Both the position numbers and the translations under genes were made by a program. Source: Bacteroidota bacterium (GTDB lineage: Bacteria > Bacteroidota > Bacteroidia > AKYH767-A > OLB10). Taken from it: a stretch of 64,000 nt of DNA. The stretch is taken from positions 321,417-385,416 of the forward strand of contig JADJMG010000007.1 in NCBI GenBank assembly GCA_016709725.1, in the 5' to 3' direction. The notes below the pieces were generated by a model. It saw only the letters and a program-made list of their open reading frames with translations. It did not search any database and was not told where the DNA came from. Below are positions 42,180 to 52,127 of the stretch, in pieces (the stretch's first letter is position 1; the number at the start of each line of letters is the position of its first letter).

Positions 42180-44726
42180 TTAATAACCTCTCTTAGTTAC
42201 TTGATTTTCACTTTGATGGTAACTGGTCATCGTTTTCGATTTATGTAAACCTTTTGCAAGTCTTCCATGCACTTTTATATAATCTAAAAAATAAAGAACT
42301 TTAATCGCCACTGTCGTAGATTGCGGATCATTCACTAAGTCGCGCATATTATTGTTAAAATTATGTCGTACAAATGAAGTTTCTCGGCTAATATTATTCT
42401 TGTAAACGATGTTTAGCACGCTTCCGGGAGCAAATCTCCATTCGTAAATTAAATCGACATTAAAAGCATTAAAATTGAAATTATTATTTTGATGATAATC
42501 AAGATTTCGAATCATTTCTCCTTCCTCGTCCAAACTAAAGTACTGCTTGTAATGTCCCGTGATCCAATAATGGCGAGCTATTATTGTTAGACTCATATCT
42601 GTTTTAAAAATATAAGTACCATTAAATCTATTTTCCCAAGTATCTAATCGTCGACCACCAATGAGGGGTTGATCATTTTCATCAAAATTTGCAAAACCCA
42701 CATTAAATGGATCAAAATTATATTGCAAATTATAGGTCATAAAAAGTTTATCGCTTGGGCGAACTAAAAGGGTTAATGAATTATTATAGCCAAACCATGT
42801 GAATTCATCAATGAAATTAGAAATATTAAAATTATAATCAACCGCAATTTTTTTTCTATAGTCGGTACTAAATCCTGCAAAGGCATAATAATAACGGAGA
42901 CCACGAAAAAGCTGTCCAGGAACACGTGCTTCATAAAAATCGTAAGGCCGGATTAATTGTGCACCGCCGCCCGCAAAAATCGCATTCCAACTCAACAGGT
43001 TTGCGAACAAATCTAAGTTAATACTGTTATCACCGATTTTTCCTGTTTTATAATCATCAGCAACAAAAAGATTTAAATTATTATATGATTCCCGAATTCC
43101 TTTCCAAGGTTTGAATCGATTAAATCTTAAAAATGCTTCGGTATTATTTTGTCCTGCCACGCGGAAAAATCCTAAATCAGTTGCTCTATAATCGGGGCTT
43201 GTGACATTTCGATAGCTACCATAATTAAAAATTCCACCTTGCTTTTCAAGACCCAAGCTATATTTATAACCCATGGTATTCTCAAAAACATTTCCTTCCC
43301 GCTCTTTATCTACAGAAAAATTTTGAGTAAGAACACCTTCTCCAGCGGCTAAAAAAGTATTTTTCTTATTACTCAACCGAACACCAGCTCCCGATACATT
43401 TGAATCGTCGAATTGATCTCGTCGAATGGTATTGGCATTTACAAAATAAATATTTGAATTATTCTTAAACTGCTGGTCAAGTACAATGACATTGTAGTTT
43501 GTAAGTGGCTCCGTCATCACTTTTCTTTTCTCTCCTGAACTCTTTTCAATGGTGGCGTAAGCATTATCCGTAATGGCATTAAAAAAACCAATTCCTAAAC
43601 CATCATCGGTACGACCTGAAATTTTTACAGCATTCAATAATTTAGCTTGGGTAGGATTATCTACCAAACTTTCATCTTCACCCACTTCATCAAATACAGA
43701 ATAGTAACCACTGGGTACTTTTCCAATGCGCCGGGAATAGAATAAATTTCCCTTACTAAACAACTCCGTTGCTTCACGAAAGAACGGTCTATTTTCGTCG
43801 TAAACTACTTCTCGATAACTCAAGTTTTTAACGATGCGATCGGATTGGACCTGACCAAAGTCGGGAAGTAATGTCATGTCCAAAGTAAATCGATCATCGA
43901 TACCGTACTTTATATCGGCACCAAAATTATAGGAACTTAAATTCGAATAAGTTTGAGTCCCATCATCATTTGTTAAAGGATTATGATCATAGCTTAAAGC
44001 AACATATGGTACGACTGATAAGCGTAAAGGCGTTTTGACATTTTGTATACCTTTCAAATGCCCCCAATAAAGTTGAGCATTGGTTGCCGTAGAGGGAACA
44101 TAACTCCAAAATTGTAATTCCCTCGTTCTTCTAATCCTTCTATTAAACTGCAATCCCCATTCTTGTATTGTTGTAGCTGGAAAACGAAAGGCAGAGTAGG
44201 GGATTTCCATTTCTACGTACCAACCCTTCTCATTAAAACTTACATGGGAATGCCATACTGCGTCAAAAGTTAAATCACTAAACTTTGAATCCATCTGCAC
44301 ACCTGAGGCATACACCTCAAAGATAAAAGCGTCCTGTTGATTATTATAAGGATCTATTTTTATTGAAAACAAATCTGCATTTAAATTGCCATCATCCCTT
44401 TTTCCTAATTGCTTTAAGATGCTATCCGCTTTGGTATCGTAACAATACGCACCTACATAAATAGCAAAATCAGTATACAATATTTTCACTTCTGTAATTT
44501 GAGTTCCTGGCTTTCCTTCATCGGGTCGGGCTTGAATAAAATTAGACGTCGCTTCAGCCAAAGACCATTCTACTTCTTTTAATTTTCCATCGATGGTAGG
44601 AGCATTCTCTACTCGAAGGGCAGTAGTAGATCGCAATGTATCCGTATCTACTTTCGCGCCCCATGTATTTGTGAAGTGAATAGATAACAGAAATAATAGA
44701 AGAAATGGGATGGAACGCGTTGTCAT
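42180..44726 (-). CDS. DUF5916 outer-membrane protein with CBM9-like N-terminal domain
   Basis: 848 residues from MTTRSIPFL at 44726. A start 4 codons upstream falls inside the promoter. Signal peptide to about residue 24. The N-terminal domain (about 35-190; PTIDGKLKEVEWSLAEA, EMEIPYSAFRF) is of the carbohydrate-binding family 9-like type. The remainder is a large DUF5916 beta-barrel (DIKYGIDDRFTLDMTLLPDF; ENRPFFREATELFSKGNLFY). The substrate is unknown; these proteins are widespread in Bacteroidota and may bind glycans or peptides at the surface. It ends near the repeat-rich gap. Confidence 0.9.
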   Translation of the reverse strand: MTTRSIPFLLLFLLSIHFTNTWGAKVDTDTLRSTTALRVENAPTIDGKLKEVEWSLAEATSNFIQARPDEGKPGTQITEVKILYTDFAIYVGAYCYDTKADSILKQLGKRDDGNLNADLFSIKIDPYNNQQDAFIFEVYASGVQMDSKFSDLTFDAVWHSHVSFNEKGWYVEMEIPYSAFRFPATTIQEWGLQFNRRIRRTRELQFWSYVPSTATNAQLYWGHLKGIQNVKTPLRLSVVPYVALSYDHNPLTNDDGTQTYSNLSSYNFGADIKYGIDDRFTLDMTLLPDFGQVQSDRIVKNLSYREVVYDENRPFFREATELFSKGNLFYSRRIGKVPSGYYSVFDEVGEDESLVDNPTQAKLLNAVKISGRTDDGLGIGFFNAITDNAYATIEKSSGEKRKVMTEPLTNYNVIVLDQQFKNNSNIYFVNANTIRRDQFDDSNVSGAGVRLSNKKNTFLAAGEGVLTQNFSVDKEREGNVFENTMGYKYSLGLEKQGGIFNYGSYRNVTSPDYRATDLGFFRVAGQNNTEAFLRFNRFKPWKGIRESYNNLNLFVADDYKTGKIGDNSINLDLFANLLSWNAIFAGGGAQLIRPYDFYEARVPGQLFRGLRYYYAFAGFSTDYRKKIAVDYNFNISNFIDEFTWFGYNNSLTLLVRPSDKLFMTYNLQYNFDPFNVGFANFDENDQPLIGGRRLDTWENRFNGTYIFKTDMSLTIIARHYWITGHYKQYFSLDEEGEMIRNLDYHQNNNFNFNAFNVDLIYEWRFAPGSVLNIVYKNNISRETSFVRHNFNNNMRDLVNDPQSTTVAIKVLYFLDYIKVHGRLAKGLHKSKTMTSYHQSENQVTKRGY

Positions 44727-44735
44727 TGATGCTAT

Positions 44736-44766
44736 CAAAATTAGTATATTGTATACTTATCACAAA
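44736..44766 (-). promoter_or_regulatory. DUF5916 gene promoter, full consensus
   Basis: On the minus strand TTTG (44763-44766), a 19-base spacer, and TAATTTTG (44736-44743): the complete Bacteroidota promoter. The ATG at 44726 is 9 bases past the box, so the mRNA leader is only a few bases long. Confidence 0.8.
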
Positions 44767-44842
44767 TGAAATTAACGAAGAATTAACTGAATTCGTCTAA
44801 GCGGTATTTAGCTCCGACAAAACATCAAAATAATCAGATCAA

Positions 44843-45874
44843 CTAATCAACATATAAAATCCGGTGCTTCAATTGATCCATAAATTCAGAGAAATGCATG
44901 TCTTTTCTTGAAATGTATTGCTGGATTTTCAAGGGACTTGAGTCTTTTTCAAGAATCTTAAAATAAAATAAAAATGTCTTTTCATTGTCGAGGTTGGGAG
45001 AGAAATTAGATTTTCCATAGCGAACATCATAAAAGGCAAGTGAATCATTTCTTTCTTCTACAATAAAATAATCTTTAGAAAACCATCTCAACTTGGCAAC
45101 ACCATCTTTATCCTTAATTTTTTCCAATAAATATTCATTCTTCTTAAATCCTTCAAATCGAATAGTAGGTTGATCTTGTAAAATGCTATAATACCCAATA
45201 TAGCACATACTATCATCTTTGGCTACGGCACACCAAAGTAGATTTGAAAATATGACTGGATTGGAAAGATAGTCGTTGGGAGCAATGTTTTGATCTGTAA
45301 GTGCCGCTTCAAATTTTTGATTCACATAAAATTTATTTCCAATCGTCAAGAGGAAATAAATATGCGCAATGATTAGCCCAAGATAATTCATCTTAACTGC
45401 CATGCTAGGATGCTTTCTTCTCAACACCAATGTAAAAGTTGTTCCGATTAATAAGGGCAAAGTATACCCGGGATCGACAATGGCAATGCTATTCAGCGCA
45501 ACGCGATAATCACTAAAAGGCAGGAAGAGTTGAGTCCCGTACAACGTAAAAGCATCGAGCAGTGGATGGGTAAAGATGCCAATAAAGAATACATCTAACC
45601 AAATCCGAAACGTAATTTCAGGCTTTTTCCAATAAAGCTTTCGCATGAGCCATGCCATGATGGGAGCAACGGCAAAAGCAAAAATCAAACTATGACTTAT
45701 GCCTCGATGGACCGAAAGTTTTTGAAGTTCTGTAAAAAATGGATTGAACAAAATATCCAAGTCAGGGATGGTACCAGCGATACCACCCCATAAAATGGCT
45801 TTACTACCAATTTTTTTTCCAGCGACTAATTCTCCAAGAGCTGCACCAAGTGCAAATTGAGTTATACTATCCAA
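44843..45874 (-). CDS. YdjM/DUF457-type membrane protein (annotated as metal-dependent hydrolase)
   Basis: 343 residues. N-terminal segment MDSITQFALGAALGELVAGK with GGIAGTIPDLDILFN and HRGISHSLIFAFAVAPIMAW gives the Asp/His pattern of the YdjM family. Five membrane helices reach to about residue 190, then a soluble domain of about 150 residues. The true activity of this family is not established. It follows cphA with one base between, so it is probably translated from the same mRNA; whether it takes part in cyanophycin metabolism is unknown. Confidence 0.85.
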   Translation of the reverse strand: MDSITQFALGAALGELVAGKKIGSKAILWGGIAGTIPDLDILFNPFFTELQKLSVHRGISHSLIFAFAVAPIMAWLMRKLYWKKPEITFRIWLDVFFIGIFTHPLLDAFTLYGTQLFLPFSDYRVALNSIAIVDPGYTLPLLIGTTFTLVLRRKHPSMAVKMNYLGLIIAHIYFLLTIGNKFYVNQKFEAALTDQNIAPNDYLSNPVIFSNLLWCAVAKDDSMCYIGYYSILQDQPTIRFEGFKKNEYLLEKIKDKDGVAKLRWFSKDYFIVEERNDSLAFYDVRYGKSNFSPNLDNEKTFLFYFKILEKDSSPLKIQQYISRKDMHFSEFMDQLKHRILYVD

Positions 45875-45875
45875 C

Positions 45876-48560
45876 TTATTTCGTCGACTCCGGTTGAGCG
45901 GGTTCTATATGTTCATGTTGATTAGGTATATCATCCACACTTAACTCAAATTTATCTTCTGTATCCTTGTACTTCATCACCTGATCCAATGCATCTGGAA
46001 CAACGTCACTACAAATAACAATGAAGGATCCTTTCTTGGCATTTTTAAATGCATAATCAATAGCTTCAGGTTCACTTGGAATAACTACATGCTTTTTCTT
46101 TGGATCTACAGAATGCATTCCTTCTACCATCAAATCGATAATTTCATGCTCTGTTCTTCCACGTAAATTACGGTCTTGACGAATGACTACTTCATCAAAC
46201 ATTTTTGCTGCTAATGCACCAAGTGATACTATGTCTGCATCTCGGCGATCGCCCACACCTGCAATAATTCCAATTTTAGGAGAAGCATCAATCTTCTCTA
46301 AGAATTTAGAGATGGCAAGGAATCCCGCAGGATTATGAGCATAATCCACCATCACACTGTATTTCTTAAACTCAAACAAATTCATTCGACCGGGAGTTTG
46401 AACTGGAGATGGAATGAAAGTATCGAGTGCTAAACGAATGTCTCCAATATCGAAATTACGAATGAAGCTCGCTAACACCGCAGGCAAAATATTTTGAATC
46501 ATAAACGCCGCCTTACCACGGAAGGTCAGTGGAATATTGATGATTTTTTCTACTCTAATTTTCCAAGTTCCTTTACAAATGGTGATGTATCCATTTTCAG
46601 CAATAGCAGCCAATCCACCTTTACTACAATGTTTCGCAACAAGTGCATTGTTTTCATCCATGGAAAAATAAGCCACATTACAATCGAGACCTTTTGCCAT
46701 ATTGGAAACGAGTTCATCATCTGCATTTAAAATCGCATATCCACTCGGCATTACGGCTTCTGGAACAATCGATTTCACGCGAGCCATATCTTCCAGCGTA
46801 TTGATGTCTTTAAGACCTAAATGATCTGCAGCCACATTCGTAACGATACCAATATCGCATTTATGGAAACCTAGTCCAGCTCGTAAAATACCACCCCGAG
46901 CCGTTTCAAGTACTGCAAAGTCAACCGTAGGATCTTTCAAAACAAACTCTGCACTTTGTGGACCTGTGCAGTCTCCTCTTTGCATCATGATGTTTTGAAT
47001 GTAGATGCCATCCGTAGTAGTAAAACCAACTTTATATCCAGCGGTTTTAGCAATATGCGCCATCAATCTTGTCGTAGTCGTTTTACCGTTAGTTCCTGTG
47101 ATGGCAACAATTGGAATACGAATTTCTGCACCGGGAGGAAACAACATATCGATTACAGGCTCTGCAACATTGCGTGGCAACCCTTCCGTAGGTGCTAAAT
47201 GCATTCTAAATCCAGGAGCGGCAGTCACTTCTAAAATGCCACCACCCGTCTCCGAAATAGGAAGCGAAATATCATCCGTCATGATATCGATACCACAAAC
47301 ATCCAATCCTATAATTCGAGCAATTCGTTCAGCCATGAAAACATTATGTGGATGTACTTGATCGGTAACATCAGTAGCTGTTCCACCAGTAGAAATATTT
47401 GCTGTCGATTTCAAATACAAGACTTCATCCTTCGGTAAAATTGAATCTAAAGTAAGATCACGTTCTTTTAAGATTTGCTTCGTGTTTTCATCCACTTTAA
47501 TAGAGGTTAACACTTTTTCATGACCGTATCCTCTTCGTGGATCTTTATTCACAGCATCAATCAATGCCATGATCCTGCTTTTACCATCACCAATCACTAA
47601 TGCAGGAGTACGTTTTGCAGCAGCTACAAATTTATAATCGATGACTAATACTCGATGATCAAATCCAGTGATGAACTTTTCACAAATTACCGCTCTGGAA
47701 ATTTTCTTTGCCGCAGCTAATGCTTCAATTGCTTCTTCACGACTTCTGATATTGATGGTTGCCCCGCGACCATGATTTCCATTTACGGGTTTAATCACCA
47801 TGGGATAACCGATGGAATCAATCGCTCTATCTAAATCTTCTTCGTCGTAAATAATTCTACCTTTTGGTACCGATATGTTTGCGGCTTCCAGTAAATTTTT
47901 TGTTTCTTCTTTATCGCATGCAATTTCCACTGCAATACTTCCTGTATTACTGGTTACGGTTGCTTGAATACGCTTTTGATTTTTACCATATCCTAACATC
48001 ACCAACGAATGACGATTGAGTCGAATCCATGGAATTCCACGAGCTGCGGCCTCTTGAACAATAGAACCGGTACTTGGACCCAGGCGCTCATCTTCACGAA
48101 TTTCACGCATGGTTTGAATATCATCTTCTAGGTCATAAATTTCGTCATCCACTAACGCCTGCACTATACGAACAGCAGCTTTTGCAGCATAAATACCTAC
48201 TTTTTCCTCCATGTAAGCAAAAACTACATTATAGACTCCATGTTCAGAGGTAGATCGAGTTCTTCCAAAACCCACATCCATACCCGCCAATGTTTGGATC
48301 TCTAAAGCAATATGCTCTACAACATGACCCATCCAGGTACCTTCCTTAACGCGCTTAAAAAACCCTCCCGGACAACCTTCTGAACATTGATGTTCATACA
48401 TGGTTGGAAACATTTTTTCGAGGCGTTCACTGAAGCCTTCTATCAAATTACTGGGCCTTTCTTCCATTTCTTCAAGGTCCAATTTCATAACAATTAAAAA
48501 ATGTCGACGAATAGACCAATAGTTTGGACCACGCATTGCCCTGATTTCACGTATCTTCAT
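45876..48560 (-). CDS. cphA: cyanophycin synthetase
   Basis: 894 residues. Builds cyanophycin (poly-aspartate with arginine side chains), a nitrogen store, using ATP. N-terminal domain: LIEGFSERLEKMFPTMYEHQ, then HVVEHIALEIQTLAGMDVGF. ATP-grasp domain about 215-480: YPMVIKPVNGNHGRGATINI and CGIDIMTDDISLPISETGGG. Mur-ligase-like domain about 490-870: the P-loop VAITGTNGKTTTTRLMAHIA, LETARGGILRAGLGFHKCDI and MVDYAHNPAGFLAIS. All three CphA domains are complete and the length fits. The cyanophycinase gene is divergent, 164 bases away. Confidence 0.96.
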   Translation of the reverse strand: MKIREIRAMRGPNYWSIRRHFLIVMKLDLEEMEERPSNLIEGFSERLEKMFPTMYEHQCSEGCPGGFFKRVKEGTWMGHVVEHIALEIQTLAGMDVGFGRTRSTSEHGVYNVVFAYMEEKVGIYAAKAAVRIVQALVDDEIYDLEDDIQTMREIREDERLGPSTGSIVQEAAARGIPWIRLNRHSLVMLGYGKNQKRIQATVTSNTGSIAVEIACDKEETKNLLEAANISVPKGRIIYDEEDLDRAIDSIGYPMVIKPVNGNHGRGATINIRSREEAIEALAAAKKISRAVICEKFITGFDHRVLVIDYKFVAAAKRTPALVIGDGKSRIMALIDAVNKDPRRGYGHEKVLTSIKVDENTKQILKERDLTLDSILPKDEVLYLKSTANISTGGTATDVTDQVHPHNVFMAERIARIIGLDVCGIDIMTDDISLPISETGGGILEVTAAPGFRMHLAPTEGLPRNVAEPVIDMLFPPGAEIRIPIVAITGTNGKTTTTRLMAHIAKTAGYKVGFTTTDGIYIQNIMMQRGDCTGPQSAEFVLKDPTVDFAVLETARGGILRAGLGFHKCDIGIVTNVAADHLGLKDINTLEDMARVKSIVPEAVMPSGYAILNADDELVSNMAKGLDCNVAYFSMDENNALVAKHCSKGGLAAIAENGYITICKGTWKIRVEKIINIPLTFRGKAAFMIQNILPAVLASFIRNFDIGDIRLALDTFIPSPVQTPGRMNLFEFKKYSVMVDYAHNPAGFLAISKFLEKIDASPKIGIIAGVGDRRDADIVSLGALAAKMFDEVVIRQDRNLRGRTEHEIIDLMVEGMHSVDPKKKHVVIPSEPEAIDYAFKNAKKGSFIVICSDVVPDALDQVMKYKDTEDKFELSVDDIPNQHEHIEPAQPESTK

Positions 48561-48724
48561 AATAATTTCTTAATAAAGTTTTAATTTTCGACTTGTTAAT
48601 AAACCGGATGAGGGTGTATGGTCGACACGATGAAAATAAGAATAGTTTCGTAATCAACCAAAAACTGAATAAAATTCAATTATTTATTCTCCAAAAAGGA
48701 CATAAATTAATAGGACATGTCATT

Positions 48725-49584
48725 ATGAAAGGTAAACTAATCGCAATCGGGGGGAATGAAGACAAGGGAAATGAGTTGGAGCCGAATATTCAGCAACGAA
48801 ACAACCTAAACTACTTTGAATTACAAATTTTATCGAGGATTGTTGACGAGTGCAAAGGTCAGAAAGACGCTCATATTGAAGTAATTACATCAGCTTCAAG
48901 TATTCCTGAAGAAGTAGGTGAAAACTATTTAGCAGCTTTTGGCAAGATTGGTTGTACCAATGTTCAAAACATGCATATCCGAAATCGTGCGGATGCGCAA
49001 AATCCTGAATTTATAGAGCGAATTAAGAAGTGTGATGGCGTGATGCTATCGGGCGGAAATCAATTGCGCTTAAGTACCATTTTGGAGGGACAGAGATTTT
49101 AAGAATACTGCAAAATCGATTGAACAATGAAGAATTTGTTTTAGCCGGAACAAGTGCAGGGGCTATGGCGATGAGCAATACCATGATTTATCAAGGTTCC
49201 AGCGCGGGAGCATTAATAAAAGGAGAGGTAAAAATTACAACGGGATTAGCTTTTATGAAAGATGTGATCATCGATTCACATTTCGATAAACGCGGTCGTT
49301 TCGGAAGATTAGCTCAAGCGGTTGCATCCAATCCTTCTTGCATTGGAATCGGCTTAGGAGAAGATACAGGTGTTGTTGTAACCGATAATAATCATCTAGA
49401 AGCAATAGGATCGGGATTGGTAATTATTGTGGATGGGTATGGTATTCGACATTCTAATATCGCTGATTTAAATGATGGTTCTCCCATCAGCATCGAAAAT
49501 TTAGTTGTGCATGTAATGACTAAAGGGAACACATTCAATTTAAAGGATAGAAAATTTGCTGCAGAGGAAAAAGTGAATTTTTGA
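48725..49584 (+). CDS. cphB: cyanophycinase, one frameshift
   Basis: Repaired length 286 residues, normal for this S51 serine peptidase that cuts cyanophycin to beta-Asp-Arg dipeptides. Start MKGKLIAIGGNEDKGNELEP at 48725; the frame is open further upstream, but those residues do not fit the family. Motifs: SGGNQLRLS, the nucleophile GTSAGAMAMSN, DSHFDKRGRFGRLAQ and GIGLGEDTGVVV. The frame breaks at GG 49084-49085; adding one G gives LGGTEILRILQNRL, the normal family text. Cytoplasmic, divergent from cphA. Confidence 0.9.
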
Positions 49585-49599
49585 AACACTTTATAATTA

Positions 49600-49665
49600 A
49601 AAATCCCCTACCCAGCAGCAGATGCCGCTATGCGCTTCAACGCTTCTGGGTTAGGGATTTTTTTT
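49600..49665. terminator. bidirectional terminator with long loop
   Basis: AAATCCCCTACCCAG pairs with CTGGGTTAGGGATTT, followed by T residues; the left side has A residues. The central 25 or so bases form the loop. It separates the convergent cyanophycinase and secreted-protein genes. Confidence 0.75.
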
Positions 49666-49678
49666 GACCTAGTACTCT

Positions 49679-50278
49679 TCAATAATAATCACTCTCTTTT
49701 TTACATTTCTTATTTCTTCGTGATCGTTTCGATGACTTTTCATCTTTAAGGTATTTATCGATATCGGATGAATTCCAATCCATTTCATTGCTATCTTTCA
49801 TCCTAATCACTTTTATTTCCTTTTCTACTTTCTCATCATGCTTCTCTCCACGATCGTCAGTCCAACTGAATTCAAATGATTTCATATCCTCATCGATTTC
49901 AGGGATCGATGGTGGAGAAGGAGGAGAAGGTGGCATTGGTGGCATTGGCCCATCGGGATGCATATACATCATTTTGCGCTCTGTATTTCCTTTCTTATCA
50001 TCCATTTTAACGATCACTTCTTTCTTAATCTTTTTTCCATCCTTTCCTTTACCTTCCACAACTTCCACTTTCATTTCATGCTCGTCCATAAAAGTTTTAT
50101 AAGCTGCGTCATCAGTAGAAGAAAAGGTGGTATCGATCACCGTCTTCTTTCCATTCACTTCCTTTTCAATGTGTACTTTTATTTTGTTTTTTTCGTTGGA
50201 CTTACTGTCAGTAGTTTGTGCAACCATTCCTCCCGAAATGATAATTAAGCCAATTAGCAATACAGTTTTTGTTCTCAT
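49679..50278 (-). CDS. secreted, highly charged protein with a proline-rich segment
   Basis: 199 residues; family not recognised. Signal peptide (VLLIGLIIISGGMVAQ), then lysine/glutamate-rich strands (KIKVHIEKEVNGKKTVIDTT) with repeated HEMKVEVVEGKGKDGKKIKK-like pattern. A proline-rich block follows (GPMPPMPPSPPSPPSIPEID), then an acidic stretch and a basic tail (SKRSRRNKKCKKESDYY). It is divergent from a histidine kinase whose sensor region has a similar proline-rich/acidic block. It may be a periplasmic partner of that kinase (inference). Confidence 0.7.
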   Translation of the reverse strand: MRTKTVLLIGLIIISGGMVAQTTDSKSNEKNKIKVHIEKEVNGKKTVIDTTFSSTDDAAYKTFMDEHEMKVEVVEGKGKDGKKIKKEVIVKMDDKKGNTERKMMYMHPDGPMPPMPPSPPSPPSIPEIDEDMKSFEFSWTDDRGEKHDEKVEKEIKVIRMKDSNEMDWNSSDIDKYLKDEKSSKRSRRNKKCKKESDYY

Positions 50279-50408
50279 GTTTTTCGATTATTAGTTTAAT
50301 GCAAACCTATTATTTACTCCAGGGCGTAGCGGTTAACAGCCAGTTAATGCTCGTTAATGTATCGTTAAAAACATTTTAATTCCATTACATACACTAAATT
50401 TGAGGTCA

Positions 50409-52127
50409 ATGAAAAAAGGGAAATTCCAATTTATTGTAATCTTAATGAGTATTGCGCTGGCAGGACTCATACTCTTACAAGCGTATTGGATCAAGCATGA
50501 TTTTGAGAGTAAGGCAAAGCAATTTGATGGCACGGTGATGATGGCGATGAATAAAATAGTGGAGCAAGTTGAAGAAATGGAGAATCGTCGCTTGGTCGTC
50601 AACAATTTTATTTCTTTGGAAGATTCAAGCATTACTTTTGTTGGACTTAACGATAGTTTGCTGAATATAATTTCTTCAGTTGCGATGGAGCCACCCATGC
50701 CGCCACCACCGCCTCCTGGACCACCCAGCCCAGCCAGAGAACTTGACGAAGCCATCACTAAAAAAATTTGGGAAAGATAAGTTGCTACAAAAATCGTGGA
50801 ATCCCGATGGGGAATTGTCTTTTTTGCATTTAGATTCTACCATCGATATTCGGATTGAAAAAAATATTGAACAGCGAGAAATTATTGATTTAAGTTTTAA
50901 CCGCAGAATAAATGAATTGAATCCAATGGATGATCCAATGGTTGATCAGAATTCAGCATTGGAAGAGCGCAAAATTGCATTGGTAGAAAAAAGGATGAAG
51001 ACCAAAATGAAGAAGTTGAATTCCATCATGCAAAAATTAACTTTTCAAATTGTAGATCCCCAAGGAAATATTTTCAATCGTATATCTAAACGTAATTTGG
51101 ATTCGATTGTCATGGCCGAGATCAAGAATCATGATTTAGAGCTGGATTATAAGTATGGCGTATTTCAGAAAAATATTCCTAAAGCGCTTTTATTAACGAA
51201 CAAGGATGATAGTTTAAGTCTGATCAATAGTCCCTACCAGCTTTCTTTATTCCCCAATGATATTATCAATAAAAGTGAAGTGTTATGCCTAGACTTTAAC
51301 AACAAATTTAATTATATTTTAAGCAGCATGTTTTTGATGCTCTTGTTTTCATTGTTATTTACAGGAATTATTATTACGGGTTTTGGCTATACTTTATTCG
51401 TCATTCAACAACAAAAAAAATTGGCCATTATTAAAAATGATTTTATCAATAATATGACGCATGAGTTTAAAACTCCCTATTGCAACCATTGCCATCGCCA
51501 ATGAATCCATTCAAGATCCTCGTGTCAGTCAATCTCCAGATAAATAGGAGTTTTATACAGGTATCATAAAAGATGAAAATGAAAGAATGTTACGTCAGGT
51601 GGAAACCGTTTTGCAAATGGCGCAAATTGATAAAGGTGAAATAAAGATCAACAAAGAAAATATTGGTTTAAAAGAAGTAATTGAATCAGCTGCTGCCAGT
51701 ATGCAGCTTCCCGTTCAACAAAGGGAAGGACATATCACCATTGATTGGGAGGGGAAGGGATGTTCAAGTTTATGCAGATCCCAATCACATCATGAATGTA
51801 TTCATCAATTTACTCGACAATGCAAATAAATACAGTCCAGAAGCACCTGCTATTCGAGTACATGTGTATTCGGATTCCTCTAAAGTAACCATCGCCATTC
51901 ACGATAAAGGAATTGGAATGAACAAAGAGGTTTCAAAGAGAGTTTTTGAAACCTTTTTCAGAGCTACATCGGGTAATATTCATGACGTAAAAGGTTTTGG
52001 ATTGGGATTGAGTTATGTAAAAGCCATTGTAGATATGCACAACGGTCAAATAGAAGTACAAAGTGAATTAGGTAAAGGAAGTTCATTTATTATTCGTTTG
52101 CCCATCTTAGAAAATGAAAAAGCATGA
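50409..52127 (+). pseudogene. membrane histidine kinase, three frameshifts and an in-frame TAG
   Basis: Reassembled it is a full kinase of about 570 residues: membrane helix 1 (FIVILMSIALAGLILLQAYW), a long periplasmic region with the proline block EPPMPPPPPPGPPSP, membrane helix 2 (SMFLMLLFSLLFTGIIITGF), H-box NNMTHEFKTPIATI, N-box VFINLLDNANKYSPE, G1 HDKGIGM and G2 GFGLGLSYVKAIVD. Breaks: A7 at 50760-50766 (one extra A), CCC at 51475-51477 (one extra C), the G runs near 51751-51759 (one extra G), and TAG at 51545, explicable by two compensating indels (KTAG becomes KLE). All are homopolymer changes, so the gene may be functional in the organism. It overlaps the response regulator by 4 bases. 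Confidence 0.8.

Noticed and set aside
48593..48724. Longer N-terminus for the cyanophycinase
   Set aside because: The 44 extra residues are unlike the family, and MKGKLIAIGGNE is the normal start.
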